Assembly: GCA_018062725.1 (NCBI GenBank)
Contig: JAGORP010000013.1
Coordinates: 1-32,516 of the forward strand
Direction of reading: 5' to 3'
Source of the DNA: Flavobacterium sp.
GTDB lineage: Bacteria > Bacteroidota > Bacteroidia > Flavobacteriales > Flavobacteriaceae
Length of the DNA stretch: 32,516 bases
Within the stretch, counting starts at the first letter, position 1; the number at the start of each line of letters is the position of its first letter. Both the position numbers and the translations under genes were made by a program. The notes below the pieces were generated by a model. That model was given only the letters and a program-made list of their open reading frames with translations. It was not told where the DNA came from and did no database searches. This document shows positions 8,194-16,987 of this stretch, one piece after another.

Positions 8194-9819
8194 ATGTTAA
8201 AAGGATTTTTTAATATACCAAAAGCGGTAAACGAGCCAGTAAAAGGTTACGCACCCAATTCTCCAGAAAAAACTAGAGTTCTAGAAGCGTACAAAGCAAT
8301 GTGGAATTCGAAAATCGATGTGCCTTTGTATATTGGTTCAGAAGAAATTCGCACAGGAAATACTAGAAACATGTCGGCGCCACACGATCACCATCATGTT
8401 GTGGGAACGTATCATTTGGCTGAAAAAGCACATGTAGAAAAAGCCATTGCCAATGCTTTAGAAAGCAGAACAAAATGGGCGAACATGGCTTGGGAACAAC
8501 GTGCTGCGATCTTTTTAAAAGCGGCAGAATTAATCGCTGGTCCGTACAGAGCAAAAATCAATGCAGCAACGATGATTGCGCAATCCAAAACCATTCACCA
8601 AGCTGAAATTGACGCCTCTTGTGAGTTAATCGACTTCTTACGTTTCAATGTAGAATTCATGACACAAATTTACTCAGACCAACCGGCTTCGACTTCAGAT
8701 ATGTGGAACAGAGTAGAGTACAGACCTTTAGAAGGTTTTGTTTACGCGGTAACGCCTTTCAACTTTACAGCAATCGCAGCAAATTTACCGGCAAGTGCTG
8801 CGTTAATGGGTAATGTTGTGGTTTGGAAACCAAGTGATAGCCAAGTATTTTCTGCCAAAGTGATTATTGATGTTTTCAAAGAAGCAGGCGTTCCAGATGG
8901 TGTCATTAATGTTGTTTTTGGAGATCCAGTAATGATTACCGATACGGTTTTAGCTTCGCCAGATTTCGCTGGAATTCACTATACAGGTTCAACATTTATC
9001 TTCAAAGAAATTTGGAAAAAAATCGGAGAAAACATTCACAACTATAAAACGTACCCAAGAATTGTTGGGGAAACAGGTGGAAAAGATTTCGTTATCGCAC
9101 ATCCATCAGCCAACGTTAAACAAGTGACCACAGCGATTACGCGTGGTGCTTTTGAATTCCAAGGACAGAAATGTTCGGCGGCTTCAAGAGCGTATATTCC
9201 TCAAAGTTTATGGCCAGCGGTGAAAGAACAATTAATTGCGGATGTGGCAACGATGAAAATGGGATCGCCAGAAGATTTCTCCAACTTTATCACAGCGGTT
9301 ATTCACGAAGGTTCTTTTGATAAATTAGCAAAATATATCGATCAAGCTAAAAAAGACGCAGATGCTGAAATTATTATTGGTGGAAATTACGATAAATCAA
9401 AAGGATGGTTTGTAGAGCCAACCGTTATTGTAACGACAAATCCGAAATATGCTACCATGGAAACGGAACTTTTCGGACCCGTAATTACCATTTATGTGTA
9501 TGAAGATGCGAAATGGGCAGAAACGTTAACCTTAGTTGATCAAACGTCTGAATATGCTCTAACTGGGGCTGTTTTAAGTACCGATCGTTATGCTATTGAA
9601 GAAGCAACGGTTGCGTTACAAAATGCTGCTGGAAACTTCTATATTAACGACAAACCAACAGGCGCGGTAGTCGGAATGCAACCTTTTGGTGGAGCAAGAG
9701 CTTCTGGAACAAACGATAAAGCAGGTTCTGCACAAAATTTATTACGTTGGGTGTCTCCAAGAACCATCAAAGAAACTTTTGTGACCCCTGAACATTATAG
9801 CTATCCGTTTTTAGGTTAA
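8194..9819 (+). CDS. pruA: L-glutamate gamma-semialdehyde dehydrogenase (1-pyrroline-5-carboxylate dehydrogenase)
   Basis: 541 residues, an aldehyde dehydrogenase of the stand-alone P5C dehydrogenase type. It oxidises glutamate semialdehyde to glutamate with NAD+, the second step of proline degradation. The core shows the catalytic Glu293 in GETGGKD and the nucleophile Cys327 in GQKCSAASR, plus ETELFGPVITIYVY and the C-terminal PFGGARASGTNDKAGS segment that define the family. The N-terminal stretch with NEPVKGYAP and PLYIGSEEIRTG is also typical. No proline dehydrogenase gene is next to it, so the two steps are encoded apart. Lying after sucAB, it supplies glutamate carbon to the same part of the TCA cycle, but the terminator at 8005 makes it a separate transcript. 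Confidence 0.96.
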   Translation: MLKGFFNIPKAVNEPVKGYAPNSPEKTRVLEAYKAMWNSKIDVPLYIGSEEIRTGNTRNMSAPHDHHHVVGTYHLAEKAHVEKAIANALESRTKWANMAWEQRAAIFLKAAELIAGPYRAKINAATMIAQSKTIHQAEIDASCELIDFLRFNVEFMTQIYSDQPASTSDMWNRVEYRPLEGFVYAVTPFNFTAIAANLPASAALMGNVVVWKPSDSQVFSAKVIIDVFKEAGVPDGVINVVFGDPVMITDTVLASPDFAGIHYTGSTFIFKEIWKKIGENIHNYKTYPRIVGETGGKDFVIAHPSANVKQVTTAITRGAFEFQGQKCSAASRAYIPQSLWPAVKEQLIADVATMKMGSPEDFSNFITAVIHEGSFDKLAKYIDQAKKDADAEIIIGGNYDKSKGWFVEPTVIVTTNPKYATMETELFGPVITIYVYEDAKWAETLTLVDQTSEYALTGAVLSTDRYAIEEATVALQNAAGNFYINDKPTGAVVGMQPFGGARASGTNDKAGSAQNLLRWVSPRTIKETFVTPEHYSYPFLG

Positions 9820-9842
9820 TCTTCAAGAAATTTGATAAAAGT

Positions 9843-9870
9843 AAAGGCCACGCATTGCGTGGCTTTTTTA
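9843..9870 (+). terminator. Intrinsic terminator after pruA
   Basis: A GC-rich stem GCCACGC / GCGTGGC with a 3-nt loop, flanked by AAAG and a run of six T, lies 24 bp after the stop codon. Confidence 0.92.
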
Positions 9871-9939
9871 TTGCTAAAAATTCAAATAAACAGTTAAAAA
9901 TTTGATTATTAGAAAAATATATTTAAATTGTGTAAGAAA

Positions 9940-9961
9940 ATTATTATGCACGCATAATAAT
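9940..9961. promoter_or_regulatory. Perfect inverted repeat upstream of the T9SS protein gene
   Basis: ATTATTATGC and GCATAATAAT form a perfect 10-bp palindrome separated by AC, 34 bp before the ATG at 9996. It could be a dimeric regulator site or a 5' leader hairpin. No clear TAnnTTTG box is found upstream. Confidence 0.5.
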
Positions 9962-9995
9962 AAAACCAAAAACATACCAACCAAAAACTAAAATT

Positions 9996-12900
9996 ATGAC
10001 CAAAAAGTACTATTGGTTTTTCTTTTTGTTTGTTGCATTTGGGGTGCAATCACAAAACAAAAAGAAAGTCGATTTTTCCAATTTCGATCGAACCGGAATG
10101 AAAACTTCCTTACTCGTAACAGATGTAAAACCCTTCACTGTTTTAGGTAAAAAAAGCGAAAGCTACAACATGTACAATCTTCATGAATCTTATGAAGAAC
10201 TTTCGAAAGCTGATTCTAAAAAAAGATTTCAAAAAGCCGATTTAATCGAGTCGGAAATGAAAATCGAAAATTCAAACACCATTCTGAAAATCGGATTGAT
10301 CCACACCGAATTTGAAGTCCCAAGTAAACAAGCGTATCAAAAAGGACAATTTATAATAAATGGAAATAAAGCTACTCGAACATCTAATGAATATGTTTTT
10401 GATACTTATTCCAATACAATTGTAGCTCCGTTAGCCCTAAGAAAAAAAGGGGTAAATACTACTTTTTTGTTCGATAGTACTATGTTTGTCAATACTACTA
10501 ACGATAAAATTACGACTATCAAAACCAATTTTGATGATGGAAAAGGGTTTGTAGTAGCCGAATTAGACAAAGGAATCGTAGTGAATTATCCTTCTGAAGG
10601 GAAAAAAGAACTTCAATTTGAAATTTATTTCGAAAGTGGTAAAAAAATCACCCGAAAATCGCTACTAACTGTTTCTTATTCGAATGCTGATGTGGCAAGA
10701 CTCTTTAGAAGAGCGCCTGCCTTAATTACAGCAACAAGAAATCCCGATTTGGCCATTTATGGTGAAACGGATTTGTCACCAGGGAAATGTGAATACGAAA
10801 TATTTAGAAGCCCAGACGGTGTTTTCGACAAGCCTATTTATGTAATTGATGGTTTTGATCCAACCGATGCCAGAAATACAACAGCGGTGTACGATTTACT
10901 GACCTATGTTGATGCTGGGGGTATAACTCGAAATTTAGGCGATCGCATTAGAAACGAAGAAGGCTACGATATTGTGATTGTAAATTTTCCGAATTATACC
11001 AATGCTTTAGGACGAGTTGTTGATGGCGGTGCCGATTTTATTGAAAGAAATGCCTTGTCGGTGGTGACAGTAATCGAAACATTGAATGCTCAAAAAGTCG
11101 GGACAGAACAAAATATAATCATCGGGCCAAGTATGGGGGGATTGATTTCAAGATATGCTTTACGTTTCATGGAACAAAATGCTTTAAATCATCAAACGAG
11201 ACTTTGGATTTCTTTCGACTCGCCTCATTATGGCGCCAACGTTCCTATCGGATTGCAACATTTATTTAATTATTTCGCCTATGGTTATGGAGATGCTGAT
11301 GGTGTAAAGCCATTAATCAATGGAATGCTTCGCTCCCCGGCAGCAAAACAAATGTTGGTCGATCATTTTCAAGCCCATATTGCAGCAGGGGCGGGTGTAG
11401 CTTTAGGAGATGATCCTATTGTGCCTTCTTCTGGTTTGCCTTTAACACCAACGGGTTATCCCGGTATTAGAAATAATTTCCAAGACAGAATGAATTCGAT
11501 GGGGTTCCCACAAACTACTAGAAATATCTCGATGATTAATGGAAGCGGGGCCTTAGCTAAGTTTAAAGATAAAAATAACAATGATATCAATCCGGGCTTC
11601 GATTTTATAGGAACGGCTTCCAGTCAAGCCAACATCGATACGGGAGATGTTTTTGCGATTATCAATACAAGAGCCATGACATTTTGTGAGTTTATGCCCA
11701 ATGCCAATGTACAAGAAACGATTGTGGATGTAGACATTCAAGCCCAAATTTTTTTCTGGATTACTCAAGATTCGTTTTTAGCTACGGCAAAACAAAGCGC
11801 TGGGAGCAATGGTGTCGATTCGTCGCCGGGAGGGTTGTTTGATATGAGTGGTTTGGCCGATTCGCTTCCGCCAGGTGATCCCGTTTTAACAAATTTCTTA
11901 GGAGCCATGAAAGCGGATAAGTTTAGCTTTATTCCTGCAGTAAGTGGAATGGCCTTAAATGTGGGTGGAGTGATTACAGCCAATCAACCTAATTATTATT
12001 TCAATATAAACTTAGGAGCCAAAGATTTACCTTGGGACGGGACTACCACGGTCACAACAAACACCACACCTTTCAAAAACTGGTATTTGCCTCCAACCAA
12101 TGAAAATCATGTTACCATTACACCGGGAAATGTAGATTTTGCTTGGTGTGAAATCGTAAAGCCAGATGTAGATTTTGCAAATACAGGAGCTACTACGCTT
12201 ACTGCTTGCCAAGGAACCAATGCTTCTTTTGTTTTTTCAAATAATGTTCACGGATGTAATGCTATAAGTTATTCGGCATCTGGACAACCTGCTGGCGCAA
12301 CGGTAAGTTTTTCTCCAGCAACAATCACTGCCGATGGAAACGTGACTGTAAACATGAGCAATCTGCCAGTAGGAACACATACTATAACCATTACTCCAGT
12401 TGGATTCCCTTCTAAAGCACAAACGGTGACGGTAACGATTCATCCCACCAATCCGAATTTAACAGGAACTACACAATATAAAATAGACGGAGGGGTATTT
12501 ACGACAGGATCAATGATAACGGTGACTCAAGGTGCCAATTTAGAGTTGCAAATTCCGTCGAATTTATATGTTGGAACGATAGAATGGTTTGCCCCAACAG
12601 GAACTTCTAGAGGTGGGACTAATCCGGTTATTTCCAATATTCAAGATGGAAGTGCTGAAGAAGGGGTTTGGAATGCCAAAGTGACTTTTGCCAACGATTG
12701 TGCGAGATTGGCTCCTGCAATTGTACCGATGACCGTGATCGTTGATCCGCCGTTGAGTGTGAATGCAAATGAATTCTTAGGATTAAATGTTTATCCAAAT
12801 CCATCCAACGGATTACTAACGATTACATCAAATTCTGCGCTGACGACTTCAAAAATGCAAATTATCGATTTAAGAGGAAGAATTATTACAAGTAAGAAAC

Positions 12901-13019
12901 CTTCTGTGTTAGATTCCAATGCTGTTCAAATAGATATTTCAGAAATTGCTCAAGGATCATATTTGTTAGTAATTGAGAATGAAAATTACAGATCGGTAAA
13001 AACCATCATCAAGCAATAA
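9996..13019 (+). CDS. Type IX-secreted protein with lipase/esterase-like alpha/beta-hydrolase core and T9SS sorting domain
   Basis: 1007 residues. A signal peptide covers about residues 1-19 (KKYYWFFFLFVAFGVQS). The first third has no recognised domain. An alpha/beta-hydrolase-like region follows, with a strand IYVIDGFDP and a nucleophile elbow GPSMGG (Ser379) leading into a helix ISRYALRFMEQ, as in PGAP1-like and other lipases, then an SFDSPHYGANVP segment common in lipases. Around residues 730-815 is an immunoglobulin-like module common in secreted Bacteroidetes proteins (SPATITADGNVTVNMSNLPVGTHTITITP). The C-terminus (about 927-1007) is a type A T9SS sorting domain: NVYPNPSNG, IIDLRGRI and a GSYLLVIENE strand. 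It should cross the outer membrane by T9SS and be released or anchored at the surface. Substrate unknown; catalytic Asp and His not assigned. Confidence 0.85.
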   Translation: MTKKYYWFFFLFVAFGVQSQNKKKVDFSNFDRTGMKTSLLVTDVKPFTVLGKKSESYNMYNLHESYEELSKADSKKRFQKADLIESEMKIENSNTILKIGLIHTEFEVPSKQAYQKGQFIINGNKATRTSNEYVFDTYSNTIVAPLALRKKGVNTTFLFDSTMFVNTTNDKITTIKTNFDDGKGFVVAELDKGIVVNYPSEGKKELQFEIYFESGKKITRKSLLTVSYSNADVARLFRRAPALITATRNPDLAIYGETDLSPGKCEYEIFRSPDGVFDKPIYVIDGFDPTDARNTTAVYDLLTYVDAGGITRNLGDRIRNEEGYDIVIVNFPNYTNALGRVVDGGADFIERNALSVVTVIETLNAQKVGTEQNIIIGPSMGGLISRYALRFMEQNALNHQTRLWISFDSPHYGANVPIGLQHLFNYFAYGYGDADGVKPLINGMLRSPAAKQMLVDHFQAHIAAGAGVALGDDPIVPSSGLPLTPTGYPGIRNNFQDRMNSMGFPQTTRNISMINGSGALAKFKDKNNNDINPGFDFIGTASSQANIDTGDVFAIINTRAMTFCEFMPNANVQETIVDVDIQAQIFFWITQDSFLATAKQSAGSNGVDSSPGGLFDMSGLADSLPPGDPVLTNFLGAMKADKFSFIPAVSGMALNVGGVITANQPNYYFNINLGAKDLPWDGTTTVTTNTTPFKNWYLPPTNENHVTITPGNVDFAWCEIVKPDVDFANTGATTLTACQGTNASFVFSNNVHGCNAISYSASGQPAGATVSFSPATITADGNVTVNMSNLPVGTHTITITPVGFPSKAQTVTVTIHPTNPNLTGTTQYKIDGGVFTTGSMITVTQGANLELQIPSNLYVGTIEWFAPTGTSRGGTNPVISNIQDGSAEEGVWNAKVTFANDCARLAPAIVPMTVIVDPPLSVNANEFLGLNVYPNPSNGLLTITSNSALTTSKMQIIDLRGRIITSKKPSVLDSNAVQIDISEIAQGSYLLVIENENYRSVKTIIKQ

Positions 13020-13038
13020 AAGAAAAGAAATAGGAATT

Positions 13039-13076
13039 AGGAGTTGTTTTCTAAATGGGAATAACTCCTTTTTTTA
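13039..13076 (+). terminator. Intrinsic terminator after the T9SS protein gene
   Basis: A 7-bp stem AGGAGTT / AACTCCT with a 17-nt AT-rich loop and a run of seven T lies 20 bp after the stop. It overlaps the stop codon of the converging rnc gene; the minus strand has no comparable T-run. Confidence 0.75.
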
Positions 13077-13814
13077 TGTCTTATCAATCTTTTGTTGGAA
13101 AACAAAATAAGCGCGTTTGGAAGCAATTTCTTCAGCTTTCTTTTTAGAAGTAGCTCGTGCTTTAGCAATGACTTTGTCGTCAATGTGAAGTTTTACGCCA
13201 AAAAATTTCTGACTTCCAGTGCCGTTATCATCATAAATTTCATAGGTAAAGGATTTTTTTTCTTTCTGACACCATTCAATTAACAAGCTTTTGTAACTGA
13301 TCACTTTTCCTTCCAATCGATCAATATCGACATACGGTTTAATGATTTTTTTGTGGATGAATTTTTCACAATACACAAAACCTCTGTCCAGATAAATAGC
13401 ACCAATAAAGGCTTCAAAAATGTTGCCGTGTACATTTTCACCAAAATGTTGGGGAGAAACTTTGCTTTCTACAAACTGAATGAGATTAAAGTCTTTTCCC
13501 AATTCGTTCAAATGCTCTCGAGAAACGATTTTAGAACGCATTTTGGTTAAATAACCTTCGTCACCAGTAGGCACTTTGTTAAATAAATGCGCTGCAATTA
13601 CCGAGCCTAACATGGCGTCACCTAGGAATTCTAATCGTTCATAACTAATTTGATTCCCATTTTCATCCACTTTGTTCATCGAGCGATGTGTGAATGCTTT
13701 TTTGTAATTGTTGAGGTTTAAAGGTTTAAAACCTAGTATTTTTTCTAGTTTATCAAAAAAAATCCCGTCCTCGGTAGAACGGGAAGATGGAAATATTTTT
13801 CTGATAATACTCAT
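13074..13814 (-). CDS. rnc: Ribonuclease III
   Basis: 246 residues. The endonuclease domain carries the RNase III signature ERLEFLGDAML (residues 59-69, with Glu62 and Asp66) and the second acidic motif GNIFEAFIGAIYLDRG. A double-stranded-RNA-binding domain follows (about 172-240, with SYKSLLIEWCQ and KKKAEEIASKRA). It cleaves double-stranded RNA in rRNA and mRNA processing. It is the last gene of the minus-strand cluster acpP-fabF-rnc, with only 6 bp separating it from fabF, so translation is probably linked. This order is widespread in Bacteroidetes. Confidence 0.97.
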   Translation of the reverse strand: MSIIRKIFPSSRSTEDGIFFDKLEKILGFKPLNLNNYKKAFTHRSMNKVDENGNQISYERLEFLGDAMLGSVIAAHLFNKVPTGDEGYLTKMRSKIVSREHLNELGKDFNLIQFVESKVSPQHFGENVHGNIFEAFIGAIYLDRGFVYCEKFIHKKIIKPYVDIDRLEGKVISYKSLLIEWCQKEKKSFTYEIYDDNGTGSQKFFGVKLHIDDKVIAKARATSKKKAEEIASKRAYFVFQQKIDKT

Positions 13815-13820
13815 ATTAGA

Positions 13821-15071
13821 TTAATCTATTTTTTTGAATAAAACACAAGCATTGTGTCCACCAAAACCAAAAGTGTTACTCATCGCTACTTTAATATCTC
13901 TTTTTTGAGCTTTATTTAGCGTTAAGTTTAATGATGGGTCAATGTTTTCGTCTACAGTAGTATGATTAATAGTAGGAGGAACAATTCCGTGTTGCATGGC
14001 TAAGATAGAAGCAATAGCTTCGATAGCACCCGCAGCTCCTAACAAGTGACCTGTCATTGATTTGGTTGAATTGATGTTGATGTTTTTAGCATGATCTCCA
14101 AAAACATGACTAATCGCTTTTAATTCGGCAACATCTCCTAATGGAGTTGAAGTTCCATGCGTATTAATGTGGTCTACCTCTTCTGGTCGCATACCGGCAT
14201 CACGAAGCGTGTTTTCCATTACTGCGATTACTCCAATTCCTTCTGGATGTGGAGCGGTTAAATGGTAAGCGTCAGACGACATTCCACCACCACCAACTTC
14301 ACAATATATTTTTGCGCCACGAGCTTTAGCGTGTTCGTATTCTTCTAAAACTAAGGCACCCGCTCCTTCACCTAAGACAAACCCGTCACGAGTAGCATCA
14401 AAAGGTCTTGAAGCGGTTTCTGGACTTTCGTTTCTTGTAGATAAAGCTTGCATGGAGTTAAAACCACCCATTCCAGCAATTGTTACGGCAGCTTCTGATC
14501 CGCCAGAGATGATCACATCACACATACCCAAACGGATGTAGTTGAAAGCATCAATTAGAGCATTTGCAGAAGATGCACAAGCTGAAACAGTAGTGTAATT
14601 AGGTCCCATAAAGCCATTACGCATAGAAATATGTGCAGGAGCAATATCGGCAATCATTTTCGGAATAAAGAAAGGATTGAAACGCGGTGTTCCGTCTCCT
14701 TTAGCATAGCTTAAAACTTCTTCTTGAAACGTTTCTAAACCACCAATTCCTGCACCCCAAATTACGCCTACACGTTGTTTGTTAACATTGGTATCCGTAA
14801 TTCCGGCATCAGCAATGGCTTGTTCACCTGCTACGATGGCATATTGGGCAAATTTATCCATACGTCTTGCTTCTTTTCGGTCGATAAATTCTTCGATATT
14901 GAAGTTTTTTACCTCACAAGCAAACTTGGTTTTGTGTTTTTCGGTATCATAATATGTGATAGGAGCTGCACCGCTTTTTCCATTTACTAATCCATCCCAA
15001 TATTCTTGAATGGTGTTTCCAATGGGTGTAAGTGCGCCTAATCCTGTAACTACTACTCGCTTTAATTGCAT
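13821..15071 (-). CDS. fabF: Beta-ketoacyl-[acyl-carrier-protein] synthase II
   Basis: 416 residues from the ATG at 15071. The open frame extends 13 residues further upstream, but MQLKRVVVTGLGALTPIG is the conserved FabF N-terminus, so the inner start is preferred. Catalytic residues are clear: Cys165 in TVSACASSANA, the first His in NTHGTSTPLGD and the second in KSMTGHLLGAAGA, giving the Cys-His-His triad of elongating condensing enzymes. It condenses malonyl-ACP with acyl-ACP in fatty-acid elongation. Its ACP partner is encoded immediately upstream and rnc downstream. The intergenic stretch after acpP holds a terminator-like hairpin and a palindrome, so fabF may be made at a lower level than ACP. 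Confidence 0.97.
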   Translation of the reverse strand: MQLKRVVVTGLGALTPIGNTIQEYWDGLVNGKSGAAPITYYDTEKHKTKFACEVKNFNIEEFIDRKEARRMDKFAQYAIVAGEQAIADAGITDTNVNKQRVGVIWGAGIGGLETFQEEVLSYAKGDGTPRFNPFFIPKMIADIAPAHISMRNGFMGPNYTTVSACASSANALIDAFNYIRLGMCDVIISGGSEAAVTIAGMGGFNSMQALSTRNESPETASRPFDATRDGFVLGEGAGALVLEEYEHAKARGAKIYCEVGGGGMSSDAYHLTAPHPEGIGVIAVMENTLRDAGMRPEEVDHINTHGTSTPLGDVAELKAISHVFGDHAKNININSTKSMTGHLLGAAGAIEAIASILAMQHGIVPPTINHTTVDENIDPSLNLTLNKAQKRDIKVAMSNTFGFGGHNACVLFKKID

Positions 15072-15154
15072 TTTGGTTGATTTTGTTTGATATAAAAAAA
15101 CCCATAGCACTTTTAATAATAACTAAAAGAAACAATGGGGTATTACTATATTTA

Positions 15155-15171
15155 TGATTGTAATACAATCA
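15155..15171. promoter_or_regulatory. Palindrome between acpP and fabF
   Basis: TGATTGT and ACAATCA form a perfect 7-bp inverted repeat around a 3-nt centre, 84 bp upstream of the fabF start. It may be an operator or a leader hairpin. No regulator is known to me for this site. Confidence 0.35.
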
Positions 15172-15210
15172 ATGTTTTTTACAAATCTATAAAAAGATTT
15201 TGATAAAGTC

Positions 15211-15255
15211 AGTAAAAAATAATAACATCTGCAAGATTTGGCCCTTACAGATGTT
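15211..15255 (-). terminator. Terminator or attenuator between acpP and fabF
   Basis: On the minus strand, 10 bp after the acpP stop, AACATCTG pairs with CAGATGTT; a G-U wobble and three more pairs extend the stem below a GGCCAAAT loop. The T-rich run ATTATTTTTTACT follows. It probably stops part of the acpP transcripts and lets the rest continue into fabF and rnc. Confidence 0.65.
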
Positions 15256-15265
15256 TAAGTAAGTA

Positions 15266-15502
15266 TTATTTTTTAGCTTCTTCGATGTAAGAAATAGCTT
15301 GACCTACAGTAGCAATGTTTTCAGCTTGGTCGTCTGGAATTTGAATATCAAATTCTTTTTCGAATTCCATAATAAGCTCAACAGTGTCTAATGAATCAGC
15401 ACCTAAATCGTTTGTGAAGCTTGCTTCTGTAACAACTTCGTTTTCGTCAACGCCTAATTTGTCTACGATAATCGCTTTTACTCTTGATGCAATGTCTGAC
15501 AT
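15266..15502 (-). CDS. acpP: Acyl carrier protein
   Basis: 78 residues, acidic and of the usual size. The phosphopantetheine attachment site is Ser37 in the strongly conserved [16 protein letters not shown]. It carries growing acyl chains in fatty-acid and lipid A synthesis. It is the first gene of the acpP-fabF-rnc cluster and has a good Bacteroidetes promoter at 15533-15561, with a leader of about 25 nt. Confidence 0.98.
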   Translation of the reverse strand: MSDIASRVKAIIVDKLGVDENEVVTEASFTNDLGADSLDTVELIMEFEKEFDIQIPDDQAENIATVGQAISYIEEAKK

Positions 15503-15532
15503 AATCTTTAATTTTAAATTTTAATTAGTTGG

Positions 15533-15561
15533 CAAAAATAAAAAACTTTATTTTAAAACAA
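15533..15561 (-). promoter_or_regulatory. Bacteroidetes-type promoter of acpP
   Basis: On the minus strand TTG (15559-15561), an 18-nt gap and TATTTTTG (15533-15540) match the consensus closely, about 30 bp upstream of the acpP ATG. Confidence 0.75.
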
Positions 15562-15672
15562 CATTTTAGTTAATAAATATAACTACGAATTTAAAAAATT
15601 AATTTCACAAAGCAGATCATTTTTAATAATTTGTCATTTATTATTCTTTTTTTTGCGTAATAAAAATCACCA

Positions 15673-15704
15673 TTGCCGATGCAAATCTTCTAATTGTATC
15701 GTTG
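15673..15704 (+). promoter_or_regulatory. Possible promoter of purN
   Basis: TTG (15673-15675), 21 nt, then TATCGTTG (15697-15704), one mismatch from TAnnTTTG, 20 bp before the purN ATG. It is back-to-back with the acpP promoter. Confidence 0.4.
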
Positions 15705-15724
15705 CACTTTATAGTATCAAATAA

Positions 15725-16285
15725 ATGAAAAAGATTGTAATATTTGCTTCCGGTTCGGGTTCTAATGCCGAAAAAATCATATTACATTTTAAAAACAGTA
15801 CTTTTGGGAACGTAGTCGCGGTATTCACTAACAATCTGCATGCCAAAGTTTTAGAGAAGGCCAAAAATCTTGGCGTTGCTACCCATATATTTGATAGAGA
15901 GGCGTTAAATAGTGGAGAAGTGCTAGAAAAGATTAATGCAATTCAACCAGATTTAATTGTTCTAGCTGGTTTTTTATGGAAATTTCCAGAAAACATTATA
16001 AAAGAGTATCCTAATAAAGTTGTTAATATTCATCCTGCGTTACTACCAAAATATGGTGGAAAAGGAATGTACGGCATGCATGTACATCAAGCTGTTTTAG
16101 ATAATAAAGAGACTGAAACCGGGATTACGATTCATTTTGTGAACGAACATTACGATGAAGGTGGCATTATTTTTCAACAAACTGTCAATATCGAAGACTG
16201 TAAAACAGCGGAATGTATTGCTGAAAAAGTGCATGCCTTGGAACACCAATATTTCCCTAAAGTAATCGAGCGATTGTTAGGCTAA
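15725..16285 (+). CDS. purN: Phosphoribosylglycinamide formyltransferase
   Basis: 186 residues, the usual length for the folate-dependent GAR transformylase that makes formyl-GAR in purine synthesis. The N-terminal phosphate-binding loop FASGSGSNAEKI binds GAR. Catalytic residues are Asn101 and His103 in VVNIHPALLPKYGGKGMYG and Asp144 in HYDEGGIIF. It is divergent from acpP. RNase HI follows after 91 bp and a PurF-like gene lies 1.8 kb downstream, so purine genes are loosely grouped here without forming a tight operon. Confidence 0.97.
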   Translation: MKKIVIFASGSGSNAEKIILHFKNSTFGNVVAVFTNNLHAKVLEKAKNLGVATHIFDREALNSGEVLEKINAIQPDLIVLAGFLWKFPENIIKEYPNKVVNIHPALLPKYGGKGMYGMHVHQAVLDNKETETGITIHFVNEHYDEGGIIFQQTVNIEDCKTAECIAEKVHALEHQYFPKVIERLLG

Positions 16286-16323
16286 CTTATACCTTATACT
16301 CCATAATGTCTCAGTGGAAAGAA

Positions 16324-16376
16324 AATCTAAATAATCCAACAATCTAAGCAAGTCTAACAAATCCAAGAAGTCTAAA
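16324..16376 (+). repeat. Tandem degenerate 8-9 bp repeats before rnhA
   Basis: Six units run into the rnhA start codon: AATCTAAAT, AATCCAAC, AATCTAAGC, AAGTCTAAC, AAATCCAAG, AAGTCTAAA. They share the core TCYAA. The run replaces any recognisable ribosome-binding site. Confidence 0.7.
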
Positions 16377-16856
16377 ATGTCACATCAAGTTCACATATAT
16401 ACAGACGGCGCTGCCAAAGGTAATCCGGGGAAAGGAGGTTATGGTGTCGTAATGGAATTGGTAGGAACTCCTTATAAAAAAGAGTTTTACGAAGGTTTCC
16501 GATTAACAACAAATAACCGAATGGAATTATTAGCGGTTATCGTCGGTTTAGAAAAACTCAAAAATCCAAACATGAAAGTTTTAGTAGTCTCCGATTCTAA
16601 ATATGTCGTAGATGCTGTGGAAAAAAAATGGGTATTTGGTTGGGAAAAGACGGGTTATAAAGGGAAAAAGAATCCGGACTTATGGAAGAGATTTCTAAAA
16701 ATTTACCGCCAACACCAAGTCGATTTTAAATGGATAAAAGGTCATAATAATCACCCACAAAACGAACGCTGCGATGAATTAGCGGTGATGGCCTCCCTAC
16801 AAAAAAACGTATCAGTGGATGTTTTTTATGAAAATGAGGCTGATAAATTGCTCTGA
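16377..16856 (+). CDS. rnhA: Ribonuclease HI
   Basis: 159 residues with all RNase HI active-site residues visible: Asp10 in IYTDGAAKGNPGKGGYG, Glu50 in NNRMELLAV, Asp73 in VSDSKYV, and His123 and Asp133 in KGHNNHPQNERCDELA. It cuts the RNA strand of RNA-DNA hybrids (R-loops, Okazaki primers). The basic handle region (EKKWVFGWEKTGYKGKKNPDLW) is present, as in the E. coli enzyme. Transcription is either from purN or from a promoter in the repeat-bearing gap. Confidence 0.96.
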   Translation: MSHQVHIYTDGAAKGNPGKGGYGVVMELVGTPYKKEFYEGFRLTTNNRMELLAVIVGLEKLKNPNMKVLVVSDSKYVVDAVEKKWVFGWEKTGYKGKKNPDLWKRFLKIYRQHQVDFKWIKGHNNHPQNERCDELAVMASLQKNVSVDVFYENEADKLL

Positions 16857-16987
16857 TTTGAAGTTTTTATGGCAGATAAATGCGAATTTATTTCCAAAAA
16901 AATATACGTAAGATTAGGAATGAAGAGCAGTTTTTATTGTTGAAATTAGAGCCGATTTTGACTTTGAAAGAATCCGACTTTGAAACT

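Noticed and set aside
15072..15110. 13-residue N-terminal extension of FabF
   Set aside because: The conserved FabF N-terminus starts at the inner Met (MQLKRVVVTG); the extension has no family similarity.
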